Source: Phyllobacterium sp. OV277 (GTDB lineage: Bacteria > Pseudomonadota > Alphaproteobacteria > Rhizobiales > Rhizobiaceae). Taken from it: a stretch of DNA of 64,000 nt. Under the pieces are notes generated by a model that ran no database searches, was not told the DNA's origin, and saw only the letters and a list, made by a program, of their open reading frames with translations. Positions 37,603-46,610 of the stretch are shown piece by piece; positions within the stretch are counted from its first letter, which is position 1, and each line of letters begins with the position of its first letter. The position numbers and the translations under genes were made by a program. The DNA is taken from contig NZ_FNIY01000002.1 in the NCBI RefSeq assembly GCF_900104355.1, positions 496,001 to 560,000 of the forward strand, read 5' to 3'.

Positions 37603-37617
37603 CCTCTTCTGGCACCA
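37603..37617 (+). repeat. attR, displaced tRNA-Leu 3' end
   Basis: CCTCTTCTGGCACCA, one G shorter than attL. It is a non-functional tRNA remnant that marks the right border of the island. Confidence 0.85.
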
Positions 37618-37660
37618 TTTCCCAATTTCCTGATGTCGCTAGGCATCCATGGAAATCTAC

Positions 37661-37688
37661 AAAAATCCCGCTTCTGCGGGCTTTTTTG
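37661..37688 (+). terminator. original host terminator of tRNA-Leu, right of attR
   Basis: CCCGC-TTCT-GCGGG followed by six T. It lies at the same distance from attR as the left terminator from attL, and shares GGGCTTTTTTGTTTTCTG with it. Confidence 0.8.
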
Positions 37689-37742
37689 TTTTCTGTCGCG
37701 CTTGTTTACTCATTGGTTTCGGGAAGTGCGGCTGCAGTCGGC

Positions 37743-38222
37743 TTATGGCGCCGTCGTCCCGCCAAGAACTTTAGGCATGACCCTCTCGAATTCTGATTTG
37801 TCCGGTTTATCCGGCATCATCACCCCGTTCTTCAAGAGATAATAATCAGACAGGAATTCCGCCTGCTGTTCCATGCCCAGAGCGAAATAATCGCCGGTCT
37901 TAAAAACCTCTGAATAGTCGTAGTTCCGCTTGAGTGCCGCTCTGACGATAACGTTCAATCCGCGTTGATGCTGCCAAACATGCCCCATTTCGTGAATGAA
38001 GGTTGATTTGTTGTCCAATGGCGCCGCTGAGAAGTCTGTAAAGTATTTGGCGCCGCCTATGCCGGGGAAATAAATATTGCCATTGGGTGCGTGTGCCCGA
38101 TCTGATGGCATGAAAAACTTCCACTTTTCATCGAAGATCAGTACTTTCGTATAGTCGATCTGGGATCCATATATGCTTCTGGCCAGATCGGTTTCACCGG
38201 GTGTCAGTTTCCGTCCAGCCAT
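37743..38222 (-). CDS. HEMGH-motif putative metallopeptidase ('Vgr-related' type hypothetical)
   Basis: A 159-residue protein. LTPGETDLARSIYGSQIDY, NGNIYFPG and FIHEMGHVWQHQRG resemble alphaproteobacterial proteins often labelled Vgr-related. HEMGH (residues 77-81) is a HExxH zinc-peptidase motif, followed by EQQAEFLSDYYLL, whose Glu could be the third ligand. There is no signal peptide. It lies 126 bases right of attR and so outside the island by the repeat definition. Its target is unknown. Confidence 0.7.
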   Translation of the reverse strand: MAGRKLTPGETDLARSIYGSQIDYTKVLIFDEKWKFFMPSDRAHAPNGNIYFPGIGGAKYFTDFSAAPLDNKSTFIHEMGHVWQHQRGLNVIVRAALKRNYDYSEVFKTGDYFALGMEQQAEFLSDYYLLKNGVMMPDKPDKSEFERVMPKVLGGTTAP

Positions 38223-38262
38223 TGCACTCTCCCTCGCAAGTAAAACGGATTTGTCTTCTGGG

Positions 38263-38850
38263 CTATTTTTTCGGGCGATTATCGGGCAGGCAAACGGCGG
38301 GCGCCGTGGCTCCGTCCATCGCTTTTACATAATCATCGAACGATGGAACAAGCTTCAGTTCCGTTGCAAGCTTGACGCATTGCGCCTTGTCTTCAGTCCC
38401 TTGCATGCAACTGTCGAGGCGTTTGTCATTCTCGCCTCCCCGTTCCTCGGCAATACCCGATACAAGATCTGCCGCCGTAAGCCCGTCATCTTGTGTAAGG
38501 TTCTTCCAGTCCGCCATGGCGAGTGCCAGCAGATGATCAACGCGCTGCTCTTCCAGAGACGCAGTTTCAGACGAAGAAATGCTTTTTGGCGGAACAAGAT
38601 CCCGAAACATGACAAGCTGTGTGAGCAGGGTCAGGGCTTCGGCTTGTCCGGTGCGTGCCACGGGCCAAAGAACCTTCCACGCGCCTGCACAATCCTGACG
38701 GTCCATCGCGGCGATGGCTTCGGTCTCGATCTGCTTCCAGTCCGATTGTTCAGCGGCCCGTGCTGGAGCACAGGCGAACAGCGCTGCGCAAATCAACGGA
38801 AAAACCAGCCGGAGAAGACGTTGAGGTTCAAGAAAACTCATAGGTGTCAT
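38263..38850 (-). CDS. secreted hypothetical protein
   Basis: A 195-residue protein with a Sec signal peptide (about residues 1-32, PARAAEQ cleavage region). The mature part is helical and contains four Cys residues (CAGAW, SCMQG, QCVKL, VCLPD), which may pair in the periplasm. The start at 38848-38850 follows AGGAAGAG. It is 40 bases from the HEMGH gene on the same strand, so the two may be cotranscribed. I recognise no family; a helical repeat of the Sel1 kind is possible but not clear. Confidence 0.7.
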   Translation of the reverse strand: MTPMSFLEPQRLLRLVFPLICAALFACAPARAAEQSDWKQIETEAIAAMDRQDCAGAWKVLWPVARTGQAEALTLLTQLVMFRDLVPPKSISSSETASLEEQRVDHLLALAMADWKNLTQDDGLTAADLVSGIAEERGGENDKRLDSCMQGTEDKAQCVKLATELKLVPSFDDYVKAMDGATAPAVCLPDNRPKK

Positions 38851-39059
38851 TTTCTCTTCCTGAATGTGATACCCGTCCACTTTACCATTTCCCTACTCCT
38901 TGTGACAGTTACCGGGCAGTTGGCATATGCCAGTGCTCGAAATATGTCCTTGCGCATCCATGTTATGGAAACAGCGGGCCCTTCATTTCGAATAGGTTTT
39001 TCAAGCTGCCCTCAACATGCGATACTCTGATCAGAAGGGTTTCAGCGGAGTATCGGCGC

Positions 39060-39239
39060 ATGATCCGGCTTATCATCATTCTCGCACTGCTCGTTCTCGT
39101 CCTGTTTTTAATCTACAGTATCGTTGGCAGTATCCGTAAGAAGCAGATCGACTGGACCGGGATCGGGGTGGCGATTGCCTTGATCGCCCTTGCTCTTTAT
39201 CTGCGCGGGATGACCGGCATAGGCGGCGTCAGTTTCTGA
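39060..39239 (+). CDS. small two-helix membrane protein
   Basis: A 59-residue protein with two membrane helices (about 2-22, LIIILALLVLVLFLIYSIVG, and 33-52) separated by a basic loop (RKKQIDW). Short hydrophobic proteins of this kind are frequent and of unknown role. The start is the ATG at 39060; GGAG lies about 11 bases upstream. It stands 84 bases before uxaA but is probably separate, since the uxaA operator lies between them. Confidence 0.55.
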   Translation: MIRLIIILALLVLVLFLIYSIVGSIRKKQIDWTGIGVAIALIALALYLRGMTGIGGVSF

Positions 39240-39292
39240 CAATTCGGCCCTTTATGGTCACCTTGACACATTGCAACCTCACATCAGGCGAA

Positions 39293-39305
39293 TTAATATA
39301 TTAGT
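39293..39305. promoter_or_regulatory. putative uronate-regulator operator, site A (uxaA)
   Basis: TTAATATATTAGT contains the palindrome TAATATATTA and is followed by CTACTCAG. It lies 18 bases before the uxaA start, so a bound protein would block transcription or initiation. Matching sites stand ahead of the ABC operon (45047) and between uxaC and the GntR gene (48176). Confidence 0.65.
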
Positions 39306-39322
39306 CTACTCAGGAGACTTTC

Positions 39323-40849
39323 ATGGATACGCTTATTTCCCCACGCCACCTGCGCCTTCACACGACTGATAATGTGGTGGTGGCGGTGGATGCCTTTCAG
39401 GCAGGCCAGCATGTGGAGAATGTGACCGTCAAAGACCGGGTTCCGCGTGGTCACAAGCTGGCATCAAAGCCAATCGCCATGGGAGAACCGGTGCGCAAAT
39501 TCGGCCAGATCATCGGCTCGGCTTCAAAAGCCATCGAGCCGGGTGAATGGGTGCATGAACACAATCTCGATTTCAGCAGCTTTGCGCGCCAGCCCGATAG
39601 TAGCCACGAAACCCATTCCAGCGGGATTCTGCCTATTGAACAGCAGGCGACCTTTCAGGGGTTTCGCCGCGCCAGCGGGCGGGCGGGTACCCGCAACTAT
39701 ATTGGCGTGCTTACCTCGGTCAATTGCTCCGCATCCGTCGCCCGCTTCATCGCTGAAGCAGTGCAGCGTTCCGGAATCCTTGATGAATATCCAATGATCG
39801 ATGGGATCATTCCGCTGGTGCATGGTGGCGGCTGTGCGCTTGATGTGAAGGGCGAAGGCTATGAGGTGCTCAAGCGTACCCAATGGGGCTATGCCACCAA
39901 CCCGAATATCGCTGCCGTGCTGATGGTCGGCCTTGGCTGCGAGGGCTTTCAGATCGGTCGTTGGAAGGAAGCCTATAATATCGTCGAGAGCGATACATTC
40001 CGCAGCTTGACCATTCAGGAAGTCGGTGGCACCCGCAAAACCATGGAAGCCGGCATTGCCGCCGTGCGCGATATGCTGCCGACAGCGGCCAATGTGAAGC
40101 GCGAGACCATTCCCGCTTCCGAGTTGATGCTGGCGTTGCAATGCGGCGGCTCTGACGGCTATTCCGGCATCACGGCCAATCCGGCGCTGGGCGCGGCGGT
40201 CGACCTTCTGGTCAAACAGGGCGGCACGGCCATTCTCTCCGAAACGCCGGAGATTTATGGCGCTGAACATCTGCTGATTGAACGCGCCTCCAACCCGGAA
40301 GCGGTGACGCGCCTGCAATCCATCATCGCGTGGTGGGAAGACTATACCGCCCGCAACAAGATGGAGATGAACAACAATCCATCCCCCGGCAACAAGGCGG
40401 GCGGTCTGACGACCATCCTCGAAAAATCCCTCGGTGCTGTTGCCAAATCCGGCACCACGCCGCTTGAAGCTGTTTATGGCTATGCGGAGCCCGTAACGGC
40501 GCATGGGCTCGTTTTCATGGATACACCCGGCTATGACCCGGTATCGGCTACCGGACAGGTTGCTGGCGGCGCCAATATCCTCTGTTTTACCACGGGCCGC
40601 GGCTCAGCCTATGGCTGCAAGCCAACCCCGTCGATCAAGCTTGCCACCAACACCCCCATGTATACGCAGATGATCGAGGACATGGACATCAATTGCGGTG
40701 ACGTGCTTGACGGCGTGTCCATTGAAGACAAGGGGCGCGAAATCTTTGAGCAGGTTTTGCGCGTAGCCTCAGGCGAGCGCAGCAAATCCGAACTGCTCGG
40801 CTATGGCGATGCGGAATTCGTGCCATGGCAAATCGGCGCGACGATGTAA
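39323..40849 (+). CDS. uxaA: altronate dehydratase
   Basis: UxaA dehydrates D-altronate to 2-keto-3-deoxygluconate (KDG), the galacturonate branch. The 508 residues include the N-terminal SAF domain (about 10-85), then GFRRASGRAGTRNYIGVLTS, PLVHGGGCALD, LQCGGSDGYSGITANPALG and CFTTGRGSAYGCKPTPSIK of the dehydratase core. CAGGAG precedes the start. It has its own promoter and operator site and faces the ABC importer genes tail-to-tail across a terminator. Confidence 0.95.
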   Translation: MDTLISPRHLRLHTTDNVVVAVDAFQAGQHVENVTVKDRVPRGHKLASKPIAMGEPVRKFGQIIGSASKAIEPGEWVHEHNLDFSSFARQPDSSHETHSSGILPIEQQATFQGFRRASGRAGTRNYIGVLTSVNCSASVARFIAEAVQRSGILDEYPMIDGIIPLVHGGGCALDVKGEGYEVLKRTQWGYATNPNIAAVLMVGLGCEGFQIGRWKEAYNIVESDTFRSLTIQEVGGTRKTMEAGIAAVRDMLPTAANVKRETIPASELMLALQCGGSDGYSGITANPALGAAVDLLVKQGGTAILSETPEIYGAEHLLIERASNPEAVTRLQSIIAWWEDYTARNKMEMNNNPSPGNKAGGLTTILEKSLGAVAKSGTTPLEAVYGYAEPVTAHGLVFMDTPGYDPVSATGQVAGGANILCFTTGRGSAYGCKPTPSIKLATNTPMYTQMIEDMDINCGDVLDGVSIEDKGREIFEQVLRVASGERSKSELLGYGDAEFVPWQIGATM

Positions 40850-40870
40850 TCCATGCTTTGGTACAAAGAA

Positions 40871-40901
40871 AAACGGGAGCCATTGGCTCCCGTTTCCTTT
40901 T
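40871..40901. terminator. bidirectional terminator between uxaA and the ABC operon
   Basis: AAACGGGAGCC and GGCTCCCGTTT form an eleven-base-pair stem around ATT, A-rich on the left and T-rich on the right. It serves both converging units. Confidence 0.88.
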
Positions 40902-40911
40902 GCAAAGTGAG

Positions 40912-41757
40912 TCAGGCAGCTGACTGTTGTTGCTTGGCTCGGGCGACAATTTGCGTTGGATTGACGAAGCGTAGCGCGATCAGCAGCCAGACCAGCGTTG
41001 TCACCATATAGACCACGGCCATGGCATCGATGGATTGGACAGCGCGCACGCCGGATGCAAACACCGAATAGTAGAGAGCGACAACCAGCGTCTGGCTCGT
41101 CGGTCCTGCCGTGAGGAACGTCAATTCGAACATCGCCACTGTGCGCACCAGTACGAGCAGCAGCGAGGCCAGAATACCGGGCAGTAGCATCGGCATCAGC
41201 ACATGCAGAAACAGACGGAATGTGCCTGCGCCAAAGACGCGTGCTGCCGCCTCAACCTTCGGGTCGATCTGTTCGATGAATGGGATCATGACGAGGATGA
41301 CGAAGGGAACCGTTGGCACGAGATTGGCCAGAACCACACCCCAGAACGTACCGCCGACACCAGCCTGATAAAGAACCGTTGCCAGCGGAATACCAAAGGT
41401 GATGGGTGGCACCAGCAAGGGGAGCAGGAACAAAAGCATGATCAGCTTCTTGCCGGGAAACTCGCGCCGCGCCAAAGCATAAGCAGCCGTGACACCGAGA
41501 AGCCCCGACAGGGCAACCACCGTGAAGACGATCTGGAATGTGACGATGAGGACATCGCTAAGCTGAAATTCCGCCCAGGCGGTAAAATACCATTTTGTTG
41601 TCCAACCGGCGGGCAACCATGTGCCGAGCCAGCGGGTGCCGAAGGAGGAGATGATCACGGTTGCGATCATCGCCAACAGATTGATGATGAAGAAGGCGAC
41701 AATCACCCAGACGGCTGTGATCCAGAGCTTTGCACCAATGGTTGTATCGCGGATCAT
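40912..41757 (-). CDS. ABC importer inner-membrane permease (second of two)
   Basis: A 281-residue binding-protein-dependent permease with about six helices and the EAA loop EAARVFGAGTFRLFLHVLMP, which touches the ATPase. It resembles the PotC/iron-type permeases more than the classic sugar MalG type. It is the last gene of the minus-strand importer set and starts 2 bases after the other permease's stop. With the neighbouring uronate genes, import of a hexuronate or aldonate is the likely role. Confidence 0.9.
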   Translation of the reverse strand: MIRDTTIGAKLWITAVWVIVAFFIINLLAMIATVIISSFGTRWLGTWLPAGWTTKWYFTAWAEFQLSDVLIVTFQIVFTVVALSGLLGVTAAYALARREFPGKKLIMLLFLLPLLVPPITFGIPLATVLYQAGVGGTFWGVVLANLVPTVPFVILVMIPFIEQIDPKVEAAARVFGAGTFRLFLHVLMPMLLPGILASLLLVLVRTVAMFELTFLTAGPTSQTLVVALYYSVFASGVRAVQSIDAMAVVYMVTTLVWLLIALRFVNPTQIVARAKQQQSAA

Positions 41758-41759
41758 GG

Positions 41760-42662
41760 TCAGCCCTTTCCGCCTGCGGTCGAGCCGCGATAGAAGAGAT
41801 TGCGAATGGCAAGAATGGCCACCACGATGGCAAGCTGCACCGTTGCCATGATCATGGCGATGGCCGATGCCATGGAATAATCATACTGCTCGAAAGCCGC
41901 CTGATAGGCTGCGATGGAAATCACGCGCGTCGGGCCAGCCGGTGCTCCGAGCAGAACCGCCGACGGGAATACGGCAAAGGCCTGCACGAAGGACAGACAG
42001 AAGGCGATGGCCAGTCCCGGTACAAGCAAGGGCAGCAGGACGAAACGGAAGCGTTGCCAGCTTTTTGCGCCATGGGTTGCCGCTGCCTGTTCTAACGCTG
42101 GATCAATGCCGGTCACATAGGACAGGGTCAGAAGAAACGTGAACGGAAAACCGGTAATGATCAGCGAGGAAAAAACACCCCAGTAATTGTTGGTGAGTTT
42201 TAAAGGCCGGTCGATCATCCCGAACAGCATCAGCGTGCGACTGAACCAGCCCTGCGGGCCGAGATAATTCAAAAGCCCCTCAGCCACCAGCACCGTGCCG
42301 AGCGTGACGGGCAGGACGAGAATGGTCGTCAGCAGCCGCTGGCGTGTCATCAGACGCACCCGGAATGCGATGGGAAGTGCCAAGGCAATGCTGATCACCG
42401 TCACTGGAACTGCGAGCCAGAGCGTGGTCAGGATCGTGTCGTAGAGGAAGGGATCGGAGAAGAATTTCTGGTAATTGGCAAAGGCTCCGCCTTCCTTCGG
42501 CGTGAAGGAAAGCACCAACCCGTAAATGAAAGGATAGACAAAGACGGCCAGCAGAAAGAGCACTGCTGGCAGAACGAGGATCGTGACGCCATCAATACCG
42601 CGCAGAGCCAGGCGCTGGCGCAGGGACAGGCGATCATAGATGGGAGGAGATGAGACAGCCAT
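41760..42662 (-). CDS. ABC importer inner-membrane permease (first of two)
   Basis: A 300-residue permease with six helices, an N-terminal extension, and the EAA-like loop EQAAATHGAKSWQRFRFVLL. The start at 42660-42662 follows GAGGAG; an ATG 12 bases earlier is also in frame. It overlaps nothing but is only 8 bases from the ATPase stop, so it belongs to the same mRNA as the binding protein, ATPase and second permease. Confidence 0.9.
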   Translation of the reverse strand: MAVSSPPIYDRLSLRQRLALRGIDGVTILVLPAVLFLLAVFVYPFIYGLVLSFTPKEGGAFANYQKFFSDPFLYDTILTTLWLAVPVTVISIALALPIAFRVRLMTRQRLLTTILVLPVTLGTVLVAEGLLNYLGPQGWFSRTLMLFGMIDRPLKLTNNYWGVFSSLIITGFPFTFLLTLSYVTGIDPALEQAAATHGAKSWQRFRFVLLPLLVPGLAIAFCLSFVQAFAVFPSAVLLGAPAGPTRVISIAAYQAAFEQYDYSMASAIAMIMATVQLAIVVAILAIRNLFYRGSTAGGKG

Positions 42663-42670
42663 GGCGCTCC

Positions 42671-43738
<1,068 letters not shown>

Positions 43739-43799
43739 GGGATACCTCATAATCATGCACCATCCGGGTTGCCCCGGATGGTGACATTGCTTGCATCAA

Positions 43800-44981
43800 T
43801 CAGGGCTTCTTACCGGCGACTTCTTCGTCCCAGCGGCGGAACGCAACGACCATGGCGGATGGATCAAGGGGAACCTCGATCGGATTGTTGGCAATCCAAT
43901 CGGCATATTCCTTACGGCCAAATTCGGCCAGAGCGTCCTGACTTTCCTTCGGTGCCATGGAGAGCGGCACGTCCTTGACCGCAGGACCCGGATAGAAATA
44001 ACCCTGATCGTAGGTATAGGCCTGCTGTTCCGGCGTGAGCAGGAAGCTCATCAGGTCGAGAAGCACGGCAAGCTTTTCATCTGATATGCCCTTTGGCACG
44101 CACATGTAATGCGCGTCGGCAACCCAGTGGAAGCCTTTCAGCGGGGCGACGGCCGCTTCCTTCGGCACGACACCGAGCACGCGTGGATTGATATCCCAGC
44201 CCGTGGTGGAAACGGTCATATCGCGCGTGCCTTCACCAAGCTCCTTCATCAGCGCGCCGGTGCCGGTCGGATAATATTCGATGTATTTGTGCAGTTCTTT
44301 CAGGTACGCCCAGGTCTTGTCCCAGCCTTTGACCGGATCATGCGGGTCGCTGTCACCGAGCAGATAGGGCAGGCCCATCAGGAAAGTGCGGCCCGGACCT
44401 GAATTGGCGGGACGGGCATAGAGGAATTTGTTCGGGTTTTCCTTGGCCCAGGCCAGAAGCTCTTCTGCCGTTGTCGGAACCTTCTTTACCCGGTCTGGCA
44501 TATATTCAAGCAGCGGGCCTGATGGGTAATAGGTGACGACAACGCCGTGGTCCTTGCCGAGCGCCAGCATACGGTGCGCCGGTTCCTGATAAATGGCCTT
44601 CAGATCCGGCAACGAAGCCGAATGATCAGGCAGAAGCTTGACCCACAGGCCCTGATCCAGACCAGCGGACAAGGCGTCGGTTCCGGTCAGAACGAGATCG
44701 ATATCGAGCCGGTTGGCCGCCTGCTGCGCCTTTAGCTTTCCCGGAAGTTCGGGTGCGGGCGCTTTGGTGAAAGTGATCTTGGAAACGAGATTGGGCTTGG
44801 CAGCCGCATAGTTCTCGATTGCTTTCTGCGTCAGGGCCAGATTACCCGCCACATCGGCAACATTGAGCGCGACCGGAGATGTCGGCAGGGCCAGTTTCGT
44901 CTGAGCAAAGAGGCGCGTGGCCGGTAGCGTCGCCAGTGCTGCCATGCCACCAATGGCTTGTCTGCGCGTGATGCGGATCAT
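43800..44981 (-). CDS. ABC importer solute-binding protein, likely Tat-exported
   Basis: A 393-residue family 1 binding protein. The head MIRITRRQAIGGMAALATLP has a twin-arginine pair before a hydrophobic stretch, suggesting Tat export, with cleavage near LFAQ. The mature part (SDPHDPVKGWDKTWAYLKEL, STTGWDINPR) resembles PotD/FbpA-type binders. It is the first gene of the importer and has operator site B 66 bases upstream. Its place among uxa/uxu genes suggests it binds a uronate or a related acid sugar, but the ligand is inferred only. Confidence 0.88.
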   Translation of the reverse strand: MIRITRRQAIGGMAALATLPATRLFAQTKLALPTSPVALNVADVAGNLALTQKAIENYAAAKPNLVSKITFTKAPAPELPGKLKAQQAANRLDIDLVLTGTDALSAGLDQGLWVKLLPDHSASLPDLKAIYQEPAHRMLALGKDHGVVVTYYPSGPLLEYMPDRVKKVPTTAEELLAWAKENPNKFLYARPANSGPGRTFLMGLPYLLGDSDPHDPVKGWDKTWAYLKELHKYIEYYPTGTGALMKELGEGTRDMTVSTTGWDINPRVLGVVPKEAAVAPLKGFHWVADAHYMCVPKGISDEKLAVLLDLMSFLLTPEQQAYTYDQGYFYPGPAVKDVPLSMAPKESQDALAEFGRKEYADWIANNPIEVPLDPSAMVVAFRRWDEEVAGKKP

Positions 44982-45046
44982 TGTCTTCCTCCCAATTGTT
45001 CCCGGTTTATTGATCGGCGGCTATCTCCCAGCCGCTCATTTATGAC

Positions 45047-45059
45047 TTAATATATTAAT
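45047..45059. promoter_or_regulatory. putative uronate-regulator operator, site B (ABC importer)
   Basis: TTAATATATTAAT holds a perfect twelve-base palindrome (TTAATATATTAA) and is followed by CTATCAG, nearly as at site A. It lies in the 118-base gap between uxuB and the binding-protein gene. Confidence 0.65.
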
Positions 45060-45099
45060 CTATCAGTTTCAGATAGCAAGCGCTTTCACCCCTGCGGAT

Positions 45100-46581
45100 T
45101 TAGAGCGTGGCAACCGTTCGGGCAGCACCCTGCTCCAGCAGTTTTGTCAGCGCATTGCCAATCACCTCGCGAAATTCCCGGCTCGCCGGAAGATCACTGC
45201 CGAATATCTGCTCCATCCCCAGATAGGCTTCCAGAAGTCCTGATGCGGATGTCTTTCCCGCGGTGCGCGCCTTGAATTCGCTGGCAAGAGGATCGCGAAC
45301 ATCGATAGCCTTGCCGTTTTCATCTGTCCCGGTGGCGTAGCGCATCCAGCCGGCAACACCCAATGCCATCAGATTAAATGGTGCATTCTGCTCCAGCCGC
45401 ACGCGAATGGTATTGAGCAGACGCTGCGGCAGCTTTTGCGAGCCATCCATGGCAATCTGCCACGTCCTGTGCCGCAGGGCAGGGTTTTGAAACCGCTCAC
45501 GCAACTGCACCTTGTAAGCCTCGAGATCAAAACCGGGCAATTTTGGCAATGTCGGGGTGATTTCCTCGTCCATCATCCGCTCGATGAGTGCGGCAAAGCC
45601 ATCGGCAGCCATAGCGTCGGAAACAGTTTCATGGCCCGCGAGATAACCAAGATAAGCCAATGTCGAATGGCTGCCATTGAGCAGACGCAGCTTCATCAAC
45701 TCGAATGCATCAACATCCCCAACGAAGGTAACCCCTGCCTTTTCCCATGCCGGGCGACCTCTAGGGAAATGATCTTCCACCACCCATTGCGTGAACGGTT
45801 CCGTCATAATGGGCCAGCGGTCGGCGAGCCCGGTGGCTACTGTCACCGCAGCACGATCCGCATCGGTCGTGGCAGGCACGATCCGGTCCACCATTGTCGA
45901 AGGAAAGGCTACGTTGTCCCGGATGAACGTACCGAGTTCCACATTCCGCAATTCGGCAAAGCGTGTGACTACCCGTTTCAGGGTCTGCCCATTCGCAGGC
46001 AGATTATCGCAGGACAGAAGTGTGAAAGGTTCGGTGCCATTGGCACGGCGCCGGGCCAATGCCTCGACGATAAAGCCGATGGCCGAGCGCGGTGTGGCAG
46101 GATTGGCAAGATCATGCGTGATATCGGGGTGGCTTTCATCCAGCGATGCGGAAGCGGGCGCATAGCAGTAACCCTTCTCCGTGATGGTGAGGGAGACAAT
46201 CCTGACCGCCGGATCGCTCATGGCCACGAGCAAAGCTTCAGGGCTATCAGGCGCAACCAGCACATCCATGATACTGCCGATGATCCGGTAGCTGCTACCG
46301 CTGCCGTCCCTGACTGCAACAGTATAGAGCCCGTCCTGAAGGCCAAGCGCATCCCGCGTGTCGGCGCTGCGCAAAGAGGCACCCAGAATGCCCCAATTGA
46401 GATCACCTGATGCAAGCACGCTGTCCGTATAGACAGCCTGATGGGCGCGGTGAAAGGCACCGATACCGAGGTGTACAATGCCCGTTTTAACCCGGCTGCG
46501 GTCGTATCCGGGTATTGCCACACCTTCCGCCAGCTTTGGCAGATTGGCAGTGGAAAGATATGTCTGGTGGGTATCAGCCAT
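45100..46581 (-). CDS. uxuB: fructuronate reductase / mannonate oxidoreductase (mannitol dehydrogenase family)
   Basis: A 493-residue polyol-specific long-chain dehydrogenase. GIVHLGIGAFHRAHQAVYTD begins the Rossmann domain, CDNLPANGQTLK follows, and KLRLLNGSH provides the family Lys-x4-Asn-x2-His catalytic motif. UxuB reduces fructuronate to mannonate with NADH. No uxaB (tagaturonate reductase) gene is seen in the window; this protein may also serve tagaturonate. It lies 29 bases after uxaC on the same strand, so the two are cotranscribed. Confidence 0.9.
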   Translation of the reverse strand: MADTHQTYLSTANLPKLAEGVAIPGYDRSRVKTGIVHLGIGAFHRAHQAVYTDSVLASGDLNWGILGASLRSADTRDALGLQDGLYTVAVRDGSGSSYRIIGSIMDVLVAPDSPEALLVAMSDPAVRIVSLTITEKGYCYAPASASLDESHPDITHDLANPATPRSAIGFIVEALARRRANGTEPFTLLSCDNLPANGQTLKRVVTRFAELRNVELGTFIRDNVAFPSTMVDRIVPATTDADRAAVTVATGLADRWPIMTEPFTQWVVEDHFPRGRPAWEKAGVTFVGDVDAFELMKLRLLNGSHSTLAYLGYLAGHETVSDAMAADGFAALIERMMDEEITPTLPKLPGFDLEAYKVQLRERFQNPALRHRTWQIAMDGSQKLPQRLLNTIRVRLEQNAPFNLMALGVAGWMRYATGTDENGKAIDVRDPLASEFKARTAGKTSASGLLEAYLGMEQIFGSDLPASREFREVIGNALTKLLEQGAARTVATL

Positions 46582-46610
46582 TTGATGCCTGCAATCTTGT
46601 CTGTTCTGTT

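Larger units (their letters stand above)
27584..37617. mobile_element. genomic island in tRNA-Leu with type III restriction-modification and Mrr
   Basis: A roughly 10.0 kb integrative element. It is bounded by a 16/15-base direct repeat of the tRNA 3' end, carries a P4-type integrase as first gene pointing inward, and has the same paired TGTTGGTA repeats near each end. Cargo in order: integrase, coiled-coil protein, AlpA-like regulator, HTH/Zn protein, second tyrosine recombinase, type III Mod, type III Res, Mrr-type nuclease; all are on the plus strand. Base composition is visibly AT-richer than the flanks (for example 29.0-30.1 and 36.5-37.6 kb). No conjugation or replication genes are seen, so it depends on other elements to move. 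Confidence 0.9.

Noticed and set aside
38173-39030. 285-codon plus-strand frame
   Set aside because: It is opposite the secreted hypothetical protein, which has a signal peptide and a good ribosome site; the frame also runs into the gap with no domain.
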